Assembly (NCBI RefSeq): GCF_022201045.2
Contig: NC_068561.1
Span: 16,680,501-16,744,500, forward strand
Direction of reading: 5' to 3'
Source: Citrus sinensis
Lineage: Eukaryota > Streptophyta > Magnoliopsida > Sapindales > Rutaceae
Length of the DNA stretch: 64,000 bases
Below are positions 24,502 through 37,324 of the stretch, piece after piece. The translations under genes and the position numbers were made by a program. Numbering within the stretch: position 1 is the first letter of the stretch; each line of letters starts with the position of its first letter. The notes beneath the pieces are model-generated. The model was not told the origin of the DNA, did not search any database, and saw only the letters and a program-made list of their open reading frames with translations.

Positions 24502-27500
24502 ATGGTCGGGCCAGAGAGACCTCAGTTCGTGCTGTTTGGTTCGTCCATAGTTCAGTACGGTTTTGGCAACGAAGGATGGGGCGCCATTCTTGCTGACTTG
24601 TACGCTCGCAAGGTACTTCGTTTCATCGTCATCTTCTCCTTCCTTTGATCTGTTTCTTTACTTATTGATTGGCAGCTTGCTTGTTTCAATCCGTTTGATG
24701 ATTTTTCTGGTACTTGAATTTCAAACGTTTCCATGTTTCCGCTGCTTTTCACCAACGTTGATCGTATAAAAATATTTGTAGTATTATTTAACAGTCGTGA
24801 ATTAACCGTGCGGTTCTGGTGAGCAGAGAGGGGATTAATTATTTCTATTTTAGTTTATGATTCAATCTTCGCATTAAAACGGCAAAGCTTATGTTACATT
24901 TGCTGTAACAAACAGTCAGCACATTTGGGTGGTTGGATTTTAATATTTTTCAATCCAACGAATGAAAATAACTTTAACCTAAAACGAGGTATGTGTGTAA
25001 TAGTTTTTTACAAAAATTTTTATTTTGAATCACATATTTGTTTATTTTTTCAAGTAAGTCCTCATTAATTTTGTATAACTAAATGACTTTGTTAACCATC
25101 TCTTCTACATTTATTCTTAAAAAAATTTAAAGTTTTTACTATATTTTTATAAAGATCTAAATAATTATCATATTCATAAATATTTACAAATTTTGAATAT
25201 ATATTTGTATATGTATTTATAATTTCTTATCTCTCCTAAGAATAAAGTAGATTATATGTATGTATGTATATAAAATTTATATTTAGCATCTTGGATTATA
25301 AGAGATATTATATGTCATAAACATGTTATGACTCTAATAAATTACTAGAAAGATATTACAATGAATAAATCATTAGAATCTCTAATAATTTTACAAAATA
25401 TATAAATTATTGAGTTACCACATTCTAACTATATACAAAGAGGATTTTCTTATGAAAGATTTTAATTCTTTGATCCGATCAATGATTCAAATATGTGGGA
25501 AAATAATCAATTAAATTGATTTTTACTATATTTATTAAATAAACTAGGAAACTCAAATTTATTTATAAATGATTTAGAAAAAACAAACGATACCACATTG
25601 TAGCTATATACAAAGAGGATTTTCTTACGAAAGATTTTAATCCTCTAATCTGATCAATGATTTGTACATGCAGGAAAATAATCAATTAAATTAAATTTCA
25701 CTATATTTATTAAATAAATTAGGAAACCCAAATTTATTTATAAATGATATAGAAAAAGTAAACAAAATATTAGAAATTAATAATTTTAATAAAGAAAACA
25801 TCAAACAAATTAAAAAGTTAGGAGATCAAATGAGTAAAAAATTTAATAAGGTTAAACAATTAATAAAAAACTTCACATTGAAGATAATGATATATTAAAG
25901 TAAGAAATTGTTAATATAATAAAAAATAATAATAAATATAAGATTAAACAAGTTAGAGATTCAATTAGATAAAATAAAAACTTGGTACTGAATTTGCTAT
26001 AAATATAAATAAAAAACTTAAACAAATTGAAGTACTATTGTAGTGTAGTTTGGGGTTTAAAATAAAACTTTAAAATTTATTGACTTTTTCATAATTATTA
26101 ACTTTTCTGAGGACTCAAAAATTTATAGCTGTAACTTACAGTTAATGTAAGATAAGCTCCGCCAAAACTAGGGTATTGTTGATGGTGGGACCCCACGTTT
26201 CTTAATCTTAATTCACCATTCAATTCAATTCTATTTTACTCTTTTATTTGGGTAAGAGTAATCGAGTGAGAGTTCAATATTTTATTATTGAAAATAGTGT
26301 TTTTTTTATATATTTAAAAAGTAAAAAAACTGTTTTAGACGAGTCTTTTAATTGTAGATTGATGTATAAGCCAGGAAACATGGGAAATTTATTATTTTCC
26401 ACTAATAGTTGGTAACTAGGTATACTTGTGGCATTGAAAAATGAGAATAGGAATCGAAATCATTGCTACAGTTTACTAATTAAAATATATAAAAAAAAAT
26501 GAAGTTAGAGTAAAAATGAAAAATGAGAATCTCATTTTTATTGGAGAGATGGGAATGAGAAGTGAATTGACGGTTGTACTTTAGTGAAAATTAAAAAAAA
26601 AATTTACTTCATTTAAATATTATAACAATAAGGATTATTTTCTACTTACTACTTAAATTATTGTGAAATAAAAATTAGGTACAACTAGTATTGCAATAAT
26701 ATGTTATTACGAAAGAATTACAAAATATTATATTTTACTATTTTTTCGATAGTTACCCTTAGTTGACCTATAAAATATTAATTTTATCCTTATTTTAAGG
26801 GGAAAAAACACACACAACACACAAAATCTAATTAAATGGAATAATCTTCACTATTGTATCTTAAAATTTTTTTTAAAAAAATTCACATTTACACAAAAAG
26901 ACTATAACTTAAGTTTCTGCAATCCATTTATTACAATAATTAATTAATAATTATCGATAAGATTTAACAAACACACATACATACATTAATACATACATAT
27001 ACAGACATTTCAAGTATTAAGTAATAAATTTTATATTTATTTGATATCATACTAATTTATAATTTTTTTTACTTTTTATCAATAATTAATTATTAAAATA
27101 AAATTAATTTTTAATTGAATGAAAAATTATTTAATACAATGATTAATAGATAATTAATAATTAATTTTTACTGATAATTAATAATTTTTTTCGTTAACGT
27201 AAGGTAAAATTAGTATTTTTTATATCTAACTAATGAAGTATTAGTAAAATGCAAGATTTTGTAATTCTTTAGTAGTAAAATGTTAAGGCGCAATACTTGT
27301 TACGCTTATTTGTTATTTCACAATAACTTAAGTAGTAAAAAGAAAATAAACCTAATAATAATAATGACGATTATTATAATAAATAATGACAATAATCAAC
27401 TGAGATTATTTTAGTGATTTATAATAATCCATTTTGATTCCAAAATAAAGTTAATACATCAATATTAATACAAGTAACTCTAATTCTTATTCTTGCAGTT

Positions 27501-29273
27501 AAAGTAAACAATTTATTCTAATTTATATTCTCTATTTCAATTCCAATCCATTCTGATTTCAGTCCATTATAATTCTAACCTATTTTAATTGCCGATTGGT
27601 AAATGCAATAGAAGGGTGATATCCACCTCATATATCATTGGCAAGAGATTTGCTAGGATCACCTCTAAATCAAGCATAGCACGTATAAGTTTCCATGCAT
27701 TGATGCACTGCAATGTACTCTATTAGGATGTATTAACTTTAGTTCAATTTCGTTCACCTGCAACCACTATAGCGTGTCACTGACAGCCATATTTTGACGC
27801 TGTCAGCAACCTTCAAGCTTCCACTCACTGATCTTAGTTTAGGTTAAGTTTACTACCTATGAAATCATCATTGTCTAAATCTGTACAACTGTGCATGTAA
27901 AGCCTAAAAATAAGCTTCCATTTGTATATAAAATTTGAGTTAAAATTCGGCCTCCACAACTCTTTGTACTATATTAAGTAATGCTGGTGTGCAAATATGC
28001 ATAGGCCGACATACTATTACGAGGATATGCTGGTTGGAATTCAAGGCGTGCTGTACAGGTTCTAGATCGAGTTTTTCCAAAGGTATGATATATCTATTAT
28101 GTTGCTGATCACTTGACTACATGCATGTTAAAGAATATGTTTTAAACATCTTTGTACATAGAGAAGAATCGTAGATGGTTATTACCGATATGTAGTGTAT
28201 AAAAGCTTGCACGTCATAACAAAATGTTACCACTTGAGGCCAAAGTGGGGTGAAATGTTAATTCATAGGGCATAAGATTTTGTCTCTTGCTTTACAAGAC
28301 AAGTTTCAATTTCCCTGTTCCTGTCTCATGTAATTAATTATAGCCTTCTGATAATCATACTATTACCAATCAAGGATAGTGCTGTACAGCCTTCATTGGT
28401 TATAGTCTATTTTGGTGGCAATGACTCGATGCTCCCGCACTCCACTGGCCTTGGCCCTCATGTTCCTCTACCTGAATATATTGAAAACATGAGGAAGATT
28501 GCCCTCCATCTAAAGGTAATAGGTATACAAACCATTGAATGAACCTCAATTGAATTGGTTGATGCATATTTTGACGTGTAAGTTGTTTGATTGCCAGAGT
28601 CTCTCAGCAAAGACCCGCATCATTTTTCTTAGTGCTCCTCCTATCAATAAGCAGCAAATTTTCGAATCCCATCTCAGGTGCATTGACATTTTTATTTTTG
28701 TTTATCAGTTTCAGTTGCAAAGTGCAGTTCTAATGTTAATTTGATTGTCATTTGGAAATTGGAACCAGTACTGATTTTGCAGTTTGGGGTAGAACAAACG
28801 AAAGCTGCAGAATATATTCAGAAGCTTGTTTGAAGCTCTGCCAGGAGATGGATGTGAAGGCCATTGATCTTTGGACTGCTATGCAACAGCGGGATGATTG
28901 GTTGACCACTTGTTTTATGTAAGTTTGTTTTCATATATTTTATAATGTCCAAAATCAGTGTGGTTTTGGCGCCATGACTGCTATTTCATTCATTCTGATT
29001 CCTACTCTTTGTTTTATCAAATGACCTTGCTCAACTGTCAGAACTGATCTCTGTTTTGGCTGCAGGGACGGAATCCACTTTTCATCTGAGGGGAGCAAGA
29101 TTGTGGTTACAGAGATACTGAAAGTCCTCAGGGAAGCAGACTGGGAACCAAGCCTTCATTGGAGATCACTGCCGACTGAATTTGACGAGGATTCTTCCTA
29201 TTATCCGGTTGCTCCTGACGGGCAGAGCACTGTAAACGTTTCGGACACCAACATTTATGGGCCGTGGGAATAG
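24502..29273 (+). CDS. GDSL/SGNH-type esterase (CPRD49/IAH1-like)
   Basis: Six exons join in frame (24502-24612, 28005-28082, 28375-28515, 28598-28677, 28769-28918, 29066-29273) to give 255 residues, the usual length of plant CPRD49-like esterases (Arabidopsis At3g11210 type). SGNH landmarks are in order: block I LFGSSIVQYGF (the nucleophile Ser sits in GSS rather than GDS), block II RGYAGWNSR with the oxyanion Gly, block III GGND with the oxyanion Asn, and block V DGIHFS with the catalytic Asp and His. Members hydrolyse acetyl or short-chain esters; the natural substrate is not evident. No signal peptide is visible, so a cytosolic enzyme is expected. Intron 1 is 3.4 kb and contains a 175-bp duplication and MITEs; the other introns are 82-292 bases. 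All five introns are GT-AG. The C-terminal extension ending NIYGPWE is typical of the plant branch. Confidence 0.92.
25417..25766. repeat. 175-bp tandem duplication in GDSL intron 1
   Basis: ACCACATTCTAACTATATAC at 25417 and ACCACATTGTAGCTATATAC at 25592 begin two direct copies of about 175 bases. They differ at around a tenth of positions and include the shared core CAAAGAGGATTTTCTTA. Confidence 0.85.
26629..27357. mobile_element. MITE with long inverted arms, PIF/Harbinger-like target site
   Basis: The left arm GGATTATTTTCTACTTACTA, continuing to ATTACGAAAGAATTACAAAA, is matched in inverse orientation by 27240-27357 over about 120 bases. A TAA trinucleotide flanks both ends, consistent with the 3-bp TWA duplication of Harbinger/Tourist elements, although the sequence here is TAA-rich so this is weak. 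It lies inside a second repeat (about 26430-27600) related to 17430-17960, so it is probably a nested insertion in GDSL intron 1. Confidence 0.55.
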
Positions 29274-29867
29274 ATCTTAACAATATTTGTCACCAGCTTA
29301 CAATCTTTTTCTTCGTATCAGGAACTGCTTTGAACTTGTGATCTTCAAAAACCCTATCTTAATGAAAGAAATTGTATCTCCATTCTCAGTAACAAAGAGA
29401 GCTCTAGTTCTAAACCTTTTACACAGACAACCAAAGATATCTTTTGGATCAAAAGCTATTGCTAACAAAAGAATGATGATTAAATAGTTGCTCATCGTAA
29501 AACTCATTCTCAATGATTATATTACATCAAGGTCAGTTCTACAAACTCAGTCACCATATCTGCTGAGGATATTTCACTTACACGCCCAAGCAAAACGTAT
29601 AGCATAAACCAAACAAAGAATAATAGATACAAAAAGAGGGAAAACAAGAAGAAACAACAGCAGCACCAGCAGCAACATTCGCATGCTGCTCTAACTACAG
29701 CAACCCATTTTTTCCGGATGATACATGCGCCTATCTCACTAAACTTTTTGACCTGAAAGAAAACCAGGCCGTAAACATCCGATTACATGAAACACACTTC
29801 ACTGAGATTATCAATCTTAGAATTTCTTCAGCTCTAGTGGGTGCAGGCTCTTCTAAGCAAAGCAACT
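29274..29867. other. Convergent 3' flanks of the GDSL and LMBR1-like genes
   Basis: The two genes face each other with only 594 bases between stop codons. This interval should hold both 3' untranslated regions; no separate gene is seen. Confidence 0.6.
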
Positions 29868-32800
29868 TCACGAGGACAGTTGGAACTTGCCACTTGGTTT
29901 TCTTCTTCTCCACCCCTGACATTTCAAGTAACAAAAATCAACCATAAGACACAATCAATTATGCACATTGGTAAGTAAAAAGGGAATAGTGTGCACGCAA
30001 AATAAGCATGGCAAGCTTAGCAACTTACAAAGGCAGCATAATAAACGAAGGTCAACCCTGCTAGCACAACGAAAGCAATTTGGAACACATTATACCTGTA
30101 ATTCAGTATCAACATACGATGTCAGTAGAGCAGAATGCCTAATCAAAGTAAAACATAGCGAACACTGTAACTCACTTGTACAAGTATTTAATTCCACGGA
30201 GAGACTCCAAAGTGTGGCCAAATATTTCCTGAGCAGCAGTTGCTTGGGCATAGTATCCAAAAGCCGTAGAACAGAATTGGATTACACTGCAAGACAGAAA
30301 CCAATAAACCGGCCAATAAGATGAGATTTAGAAACGAGTAATCTGTTACTATAGGATTTGTTTGAAGTGTTAAAATAATGACATAAAGAACTCTAAATTA
30401 AACACACAAGTCTTATATATTATACAATAGGGGACAAAAAAGGCCCAGTGCCAGTACAGAAAGTGAAAGGCAGAATCATAAGAAGTAGAAGTACAACATC
30501 CTTAATTTATAGGCTCAAGGAGTAAGAAGTCTTTGACAATACGGAATCATAAAATCGTTATTTTTTAAGCATTTTGATTTACAAAAAAAATGAACTAATG
30601 ATCATGTAGTAGACTAATAGATAATGCATTAACAAGGCATTCCTAGAAGAAATTCTGAAGAAGCAATTGAGGATCAGAAATGCCTACCTGATTGAGCAAA
30701 GGAGAATGAGTCCCACATTGAAAAGAAAAGAGTTCATTAGTGTAGCTCCCCACCTGCAAACAAGTTCACATAGTTGGTAAGCAAACATCAAAGAGAATGC
30801 AAGCCTCCAGCCATTATGCATAAAATTCAATAGAATGTGCCAGCAACGAATTCATTACTTCATGGGATGAATTGTAATGAAAACCAATCTCAGACCCAGC
30901 ATCATTGCACCGGCAATCACTGCAAGCAGAAGGTAGAAACAGAAGAATGCAAATGCTGCAGTGCCCAGAAGACCTGGAAAAGTAGCATAGAAGTACAAAA
31001 ATAAGATTCATCAAGCACAAGAAGAAAAATAAAGAGAAAGATGCGAAAGGGACCAAAGGGCATTCAACATTACCCCATAAATCATCCAGCTTGATGAAAA
31101 CCTCATTCAAGAAAGGGTGAAGAGGTGGATTAATCAAAAGATATATAACAATGTGAGCAACCCAAGCCACTGAAACAATGAACCTGATAACAAGTAAAGC
31201 AAAAGTCTTAGATTCAATATTATTGATCAAGATTTTCAGAAGGTTGATGCAAAAGGGATAGCTGACACTAATGTCTCAAAAAATCATCCTGACAACAAGC
31301 AAACCAAAAATCTTGGGTTCAATATAACTGATAAAGCTTTTCAGAAGATTGATGCATTAAGGGGAGCTGAAACGGGAACCATACAGGTCAGATTTTGAAT
31401 ACCTTCCAGCATTCTCGTGCCACAAAACTTTGAATTCCCAAAAATGCATTAGCAAGTTTTTTTATGACAAATATAAGAAGGGAATCCAAACACCCACAAT
31501 ACTGCACAGAGGTATGAAAACAGACAACCTAAAGGTGACTTTCTTCATCAGATTCAAAAGCTGAATTTGTTCTATCTATTGTATAAATGTGAGGGAAATT
31601 GTATCCTGAACTCATTTTAAACAAATTCAGACAGAGTTCAATAATTTCAAATAAAACCATTTTCTATGGTCAAAGCAGAGCTCTTTTTAATTGCATCACC
31701 TAGTTCTTCCATATATTCAAAATTTTCAGACTAAGTCATGCTATAGTCTCATACGTTTGACAATACTCAATAGCAATTCAAGAAAAATGCTCTTTCTTCA
31801 TCATTTTTCTAAAATATGGACCGGGGCATCTCATTTGAATAATAAACGTACATACAAAGCTAAAAATCAACAAAATTAATTTGTATTACTTCAATAGATA
31901 AATGATAGCCATGAATATCTTCGCAAAAAGCCACTATTTCTAATATCATCACTCACCCTAGAATTCCCAGAACAAGTTTTGCCAAGTAGCCAAGAACAGT
32001 CAATGCCCAGGATGTCTCCGCCTGAAATAGTAAGGAAAGGAATTATGAATGGAAAAAGGGAAAGAAATCAGAAGCAATTATTCAATGCATACTAAAATCA
32101 GCAAGCCAAGCTCATCACCTTCTCCCCTTGAGGATACATCTCTTCTAAAAGCTTTACATCTTCTTCCAACTGTAGCAACTCCTGCAAAGATAAGCTAAAA
32201 ATTAATAAATTCCAATCACTACAAATAGGGAACAGGATCGACTGGTCAAAGTATCAAACTTCCAACTAGTAAGAAGGCACGACACCGCACAGCTAGTTAA
32301 TTGACTCTTCTCAAAACAGAAAAGTTCAAGGTCCACGTCGCGACTAATGTCAAAAATGATAGACACCACTACCAAAAGAAAAAAGATACCCAAAACCGAA
32401 GTGAACTTTCAGCATGAATTGCAAAGCATAAGATTTCACACCTTTTCCACAGACTTCACATTTTTCCGCCATTTTCTACCCTTAGAACCACTTCTTTCTT
32501 CCTGATGAAGTGTATCAGCTGCTTTTTTCAATTCTCTTGCTTTCTTTCCTAGTTCGGTTGCTTCCTAAAAGTCAAAAGGGAATATGAATAAGCCACTTTA
32601 ATATAGAAATACAAGCCATCAGATATAAATTCACGAGGCTGCACAAGATGCAACCAGAGTACCTTAATATACTGTGAGCGAGTGATGACTGCCTTTGGAC
32701 GTCGGATGAATGAAAAGATAAGTCCAAGTGGCAAACAAGCAATACCAACACCACCAAATATCTGAAAATTTAAAAGGTAAGTGAGTGACATACTCTCGCA

Positions 32801-34615
32801 AAGCAGGAAAAAGGTATAGTATAACATTTATATGAGGGACCTAATCCATGCTACCCATAAATGGGGCATATCCTCATAATTTACATGTAATATTCATGAA
32901 AATTACCAAGATACCCCAAAAAAAATAAAAGACTTCAAAAAATCTCATTGTCACAGATAACATCACGAGATAGTTCTCTCCCAATCATTTCTATAACACA
33001 AAATTGTTGTGAATCTATATTTGGATACAAAATAGAGTAAATTCCCATTGAAATTAAATGTTTCAAGCCTTGCAAGAATATACCGAAAAAAGTACTGATC
33101 CAACAATTGTAGCTAGAGCAACAACATATTCTGGGAAGGTGGTGCGCATCGTCCATGTTTTTTCTGATGTTTCATTTGCTAAATATGCCGAACACTGTAG
33201 GAAATAAAAAGACAATGAAATAAGTTCAAGAATGCACGTAACATCCCAGGGGAACAACAAACAGTAACACAGCATGAACAGATCAAATAAACCATTTCAC
33301 AAATTAAGAAATGGAAATGCAACCTGGTGTACGCCACTTCCACCAACACATTGTTGACCACCAGAGAACTCCCAAGAAGTCGGAAAATTAGTAGTAGTTG
33401 AAGAGAGGTGTCTAACAGTGAAGTCAACCTTCCCAACTAGACCTATTATACCAAAAAGGTGAAAAACCAGTAAGACACTGAAAAATTTATTCAACAAATT
33501 AGAAAAGCAGGGGGATAGGGGGAAAAAGGGAAAAGAGAGAGGGAGAAAGTACTCCAGAGATCTCTTACCCTTTACTTGACAATTGAAACTCTGGAAATTG
33601 ACATTATAACACAATCCAAGAATCTACTGATATCATTTCACTTAATTATTAGGTAACAAGCAAAAAACTACACGCAAATCCAATTTTCTTTTACCAGCCT
33701 TCATAATTTCCAATGTGCAAGCATATCCATGTGTATTAAAAGATGAATCAAAACATGCAAAAGCTACCTGCAGATTATGCTCAAACTCAAAATGACTGCT
33801 CAAACTTGTATAAACTGCTAGAACTGAACAACCGCCATAAAGGCAATCCAACTCAAATTTCTTATCACATTACATCGACGTAAGTTTCACAAAAAACCGA
33901 ATTCCGCAAAGAGAATTCTTAAATCCTAAATTCAAAATATGCCTTGCTTAGCAATTCTCTGCTACATAGCACATTCTAAACCTCCCTCAATATCACCATT
34001 CAGATAGATTCTAACATGCCATTAAAAAAAAACTTAATAACATGAGATTATTTTTTTTAAAGGGAAAACACTAACCATACAAAATGCCAAGCACAAGGGC
34101 ACAGACAATAGCCGTCATAATCACCCAAATTAAAGCGCTCTTAATCCTTTTGCCCACACTCCTGCAAACAGGAAAAAAGAAAAATATAACGTTACTGATA
34201 ACGAGTTATAAAATATACGCAAATAGTAAATAATTATTGACGAAGCCCTAGATTGAGGTACACACTTATCCTGGTCGCCTTCGTAATAGAACATTGCGAA
34301 CGGAATAACGAAGAAAACAAGCACCGCATCGAGAATATAGACAGCAAGCCAAAGATCCTTCATCGGCAAGGTGAGATTACAGGCGCCATTATAAATCGCG
34401 TGCCTACACGCCTGCCGATTGGCCACGTCAGCCGGCAACATAAGAATTGAAATAGCGGCAACGGAAAGCCCCAAAACGACGACGAATTTCGGAAAATACG
34501 CCTGGTTGGCGTCGTCGGGATGCTGGTAGTTAACGAGAAGATAGACATTGAAAATGAATACCAAAACGCACACCACTATCGCGACGATCACCAGAGCGAG
34601 GTTAAAATCACCCAT
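29868..34615 (-). CDS. LMBR1-like (LMBD1 family) multi-pass membrane protein
   Basis: Fourteen exons join in frame to 510 residues: 34615-34266, 34161-34076, 33442-33324, 33194-33084, 32761-32663, 32564-32442, 32181-32119, 32021-31957, 31183-31074, 30973-30859, 30753-30688, 30286-30176, 30095-30029, 29915-29868. The N-terminus (MGDFNLALVIVAIVVC) starts the first membrane segment; I count about nine hydrophobic segments in total. A charged cytosolic loop (KARELKKAADTLHQEER ... LQLEEDVKLLEEMYPQ) with coiled-coil character sits in the middle. The C-terminus ends GWRRRKPSGKFQLSS. The family is related to human LMBRD1, a lysosomal cobalamin-transport partner, and to lipocalin-receptor-like proteins; the plant role is not established to my knowledge. 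Arabidopsis relatives, from memory, are At5g01460 and At3g08930. Introns are GT-AG with ordinary donors. It converges on the GDSL gene. Confidence 0.95.
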
Positions 34616-35585
34616 TTTGTTTTAACCTCTCTCTCGATTCCGATCAAAACGACGGATCGCACGAATTAGGGTTTCAGCAAATTTTGTGTAGATCTGGTCC
34701 TTTTTTTTTTGTTTTTTTGAAATTGAGAGAGGGGACGTTTGGTCCGGTGAGGTGCTCTGTTGTGGGTTCCCCTTCGGCTTGTAAGTTCCGAAATGACGAT
34801 GGTATCCTTGGGGAGGTGGATCAATTACGGGGAAATTATGGGATTGGGAGTGCGGTGGCTTTGGGGTTTAGTGTAAATTGAGATGTGGCCCGTGCGAAGC
34901 AGCGGAACAGGCTGTCCCAAAGCGAGTGATGCATTTGTTTATCATCGCTAACGAGGCATTATAAGAAACTTTGTAAAAACGGCTTGTAATTATATTGTAT
35001 GCTCCGTGGCGACGATAGCGTGAATTACGGACACAGGAGTCAAAATGATGTGGTTTTGATTTCAAATAAATTCCTTTTTTTAAAAAAAAAAAAAAAAAAA
35101 TTCAGCCCACGTTTGACTACAACATGCAGACTGCAGAGTCTTATTTGTCTCGTCTAAAGTGCTTGCTGCCACTTGAAAGTTGTCGTGCTGAAAAAAAAAT
35201 AAAATTCAGCGTCCTTAAAATAAAATAAAAATGATAGAGTGAGTTACCTATTATTTTTTAATAATAATCTTGATAAAAAAATAAAGATACCATTAATTTT
35301 TATCATATTGTGATAAGATTAATTTAGTTTTTAATAAATATTTATCTGATACTTTAAATTTTTAGTTATAACTATCTAATTTTAATACCAAATAGGATCT
35401 AAATTTTTCTATTTCATAAGAGTTTCACAAGAGAAGCTTATATTAGTATATCATCTCAATAAAATCAATCAACATGTTTTAATTCTTTCTTATTTTATCA
35501 ATTTCACAATAGAAGGACATCTATTAAAATCTTATTGGGAACGAGGATTACTGAAAGTAATGATAGAACTCGACAATTTATTTAA
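34616..35585. other. 5' flank of the LMBR1-like gene and AT-rich spacer
   Basis: The first few hundred bases right of the start codon are relatively GC-rich and probably carry the promoter and 5' untranslated region. The remainder is AT-rich with an A-run near 35080. No coding region is supported. Confidence 0.5.
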
Positions 35586-37324
35586 GGGTTAATTTCGGCC
35601 AACCCCTTTTGTAAAGTGATAATTTTTAAATTATCCCTTTTATTATTGAAAATATCAAGCTACCCCCAAAATTGATTATCTTTAACTATTGACTACCGTT
35701 AACTCATGAAAATACAATAATAGCCCACTAATAACAAAATTTGTTAACTTAAACTGTTACATACCTTCTATTTAAAAATATATTTCCTTTGTCCTTTTAC
35801 AATTTCTAAAGTATCTCATCACCCATTTATTCTCTTATATCACACATTTTAGTCCATAGGTATAATAAATATCAATATTAAAATAAAAAAAATGAAACAT
35901 TAAATTTCTTTTCTTCATGTCTTTTTCATCTTCCTTCTTCTTCTTCTTCTTCTTCTTTATCTTCTTCTTTATTTTTTCTCTTGCTTACTCCTTCGTGTTT
36001 TTCTTTCATTTTTTTCTCTGCATGACAAAAGAACAATTAGTATTCAAATCCAATCCCACATTGAATCAAAACTAAAACTTAATTTCTACAAACTAAAATC
36101 CAAAACCCAGAAGTCAGAATCTGTAACTTGTAAATGAGTGTTGGCAGCGACCATCAAAATCCTTAAAATCCGGCGACCAAAACCTGAATTATTTTCCTCC
36201 TTAATGTCACTGCAGAACCATCCTACCCCCCATTGATTTAGTCGTGCCATTCATTGTACTAACAATCAAGCAACTCAACAATCTCAGGCGAAAGCATTGT
36301 AGTAGTACCGCTGAGAGCTTCGTCTCAATTCTTCTTCTTCAACAGTCAAGAACCTCGTTGATCTTCCTCTTACTGCAACCATTCAACAGTCAAGACCTAT
36401 ACTTCTTTTGCTCTTTTCTAGTAGAGAATGACCACGGCGTGGCTAGGACAACCGTGGAGTTGCAGGTCGTCGTGGATATCATCTTGCAACAGCTCTTTGA
36501 CAACGCGACTGCCTATAATTGTTTATAGGGTTTGGGATTATTGTTTCAAATTTTTTATTTGATCATTTAATAGAGCTACTGTTACTAGAAAATTAAGAAA
36601 TGTTGTAATTTGATATTTGGGATTACTTAATTTTAGATTATGAATATTTTTAAACTTGAATCAACCATATTATTAATAATAGATTGAATTTACTTTATTG
36701 TTGTATATTATTTTCAATTTGGTGAATAAGCAAAGGATTTGAAGAATTATGGGTTGTGTACGATGACAATGATTTTTGGTGAGAAGAGTTTTGAAGCTTT
36801 AAATTAAGTTTGTGGTAGTATTTTTCTTTTGTTCTTTAATTTTTTTATCCATATATTTTTTTAAATACCTTTGCAAAAGGAAAAAGAAGAATAATGATTA
36901 TAATAATAACTATAAAAATGTAAAATATTATTCTTTTTCCATTCATAACTTTAATTATTTTCTTTATTTATTTTTAAAATAATTTTTTTAATACAAAAAA
37001 TAAAATTTAATCAGTTCGAACAAAATTAGACATGTAGGTGCAAAATGAAAATATTTTAAAATATTAGGGATGCATATCATAAATATTTAAAATATTTGTG
37101 TGTGTTTTGCAAAACTTAGAAATATTTTGACCCATAAAAAATTAACCCACATAAATGTTTGACTTTTTTCCAATTGTTAGGGGGATGCACAAATACTGTT
37201 TTACCCTATTAGCCATTAAAAGTAACAGACATAACGATTTTTTAGGGGTAACTTGATATTGTCTTTAGTAAGGGGGATAATTTAAAAATTGTCACTTCAC
37301 GATAGGATATGTTGAAATTTACCC
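35586..37324. mobile_element. Mutator-like element, possible Pack-MULE
   Basis: Inverted ends begin GGGTTAATTTCGGCC on the left and, read inwards, GGGTAAATTTCAACA on the right. They match over about 100 bases, including a shared GTGATAATTTTTAAATTATC-like block. Flanking 9-mers TTTATTTAA (35577-35585) and TTTATTTAG (37325-37333) agree at 8 of 9 positions. The 1739-bp body lacks a transposase. It includes a CTT microsatellite (about 35935-35960) and a less AT-rich segment (about 36120-36530) with a 94-residue open frame that I do not recognise. Such a segment could be captured host sequence. Confidence 0.75.

Noticed and set aside
30814-31230. 138-residue frame inside the LMBR1-like gene
   Set aside because: It is one true exon (31183-31074) read through into neighbouring introns, already covered by the gene model.
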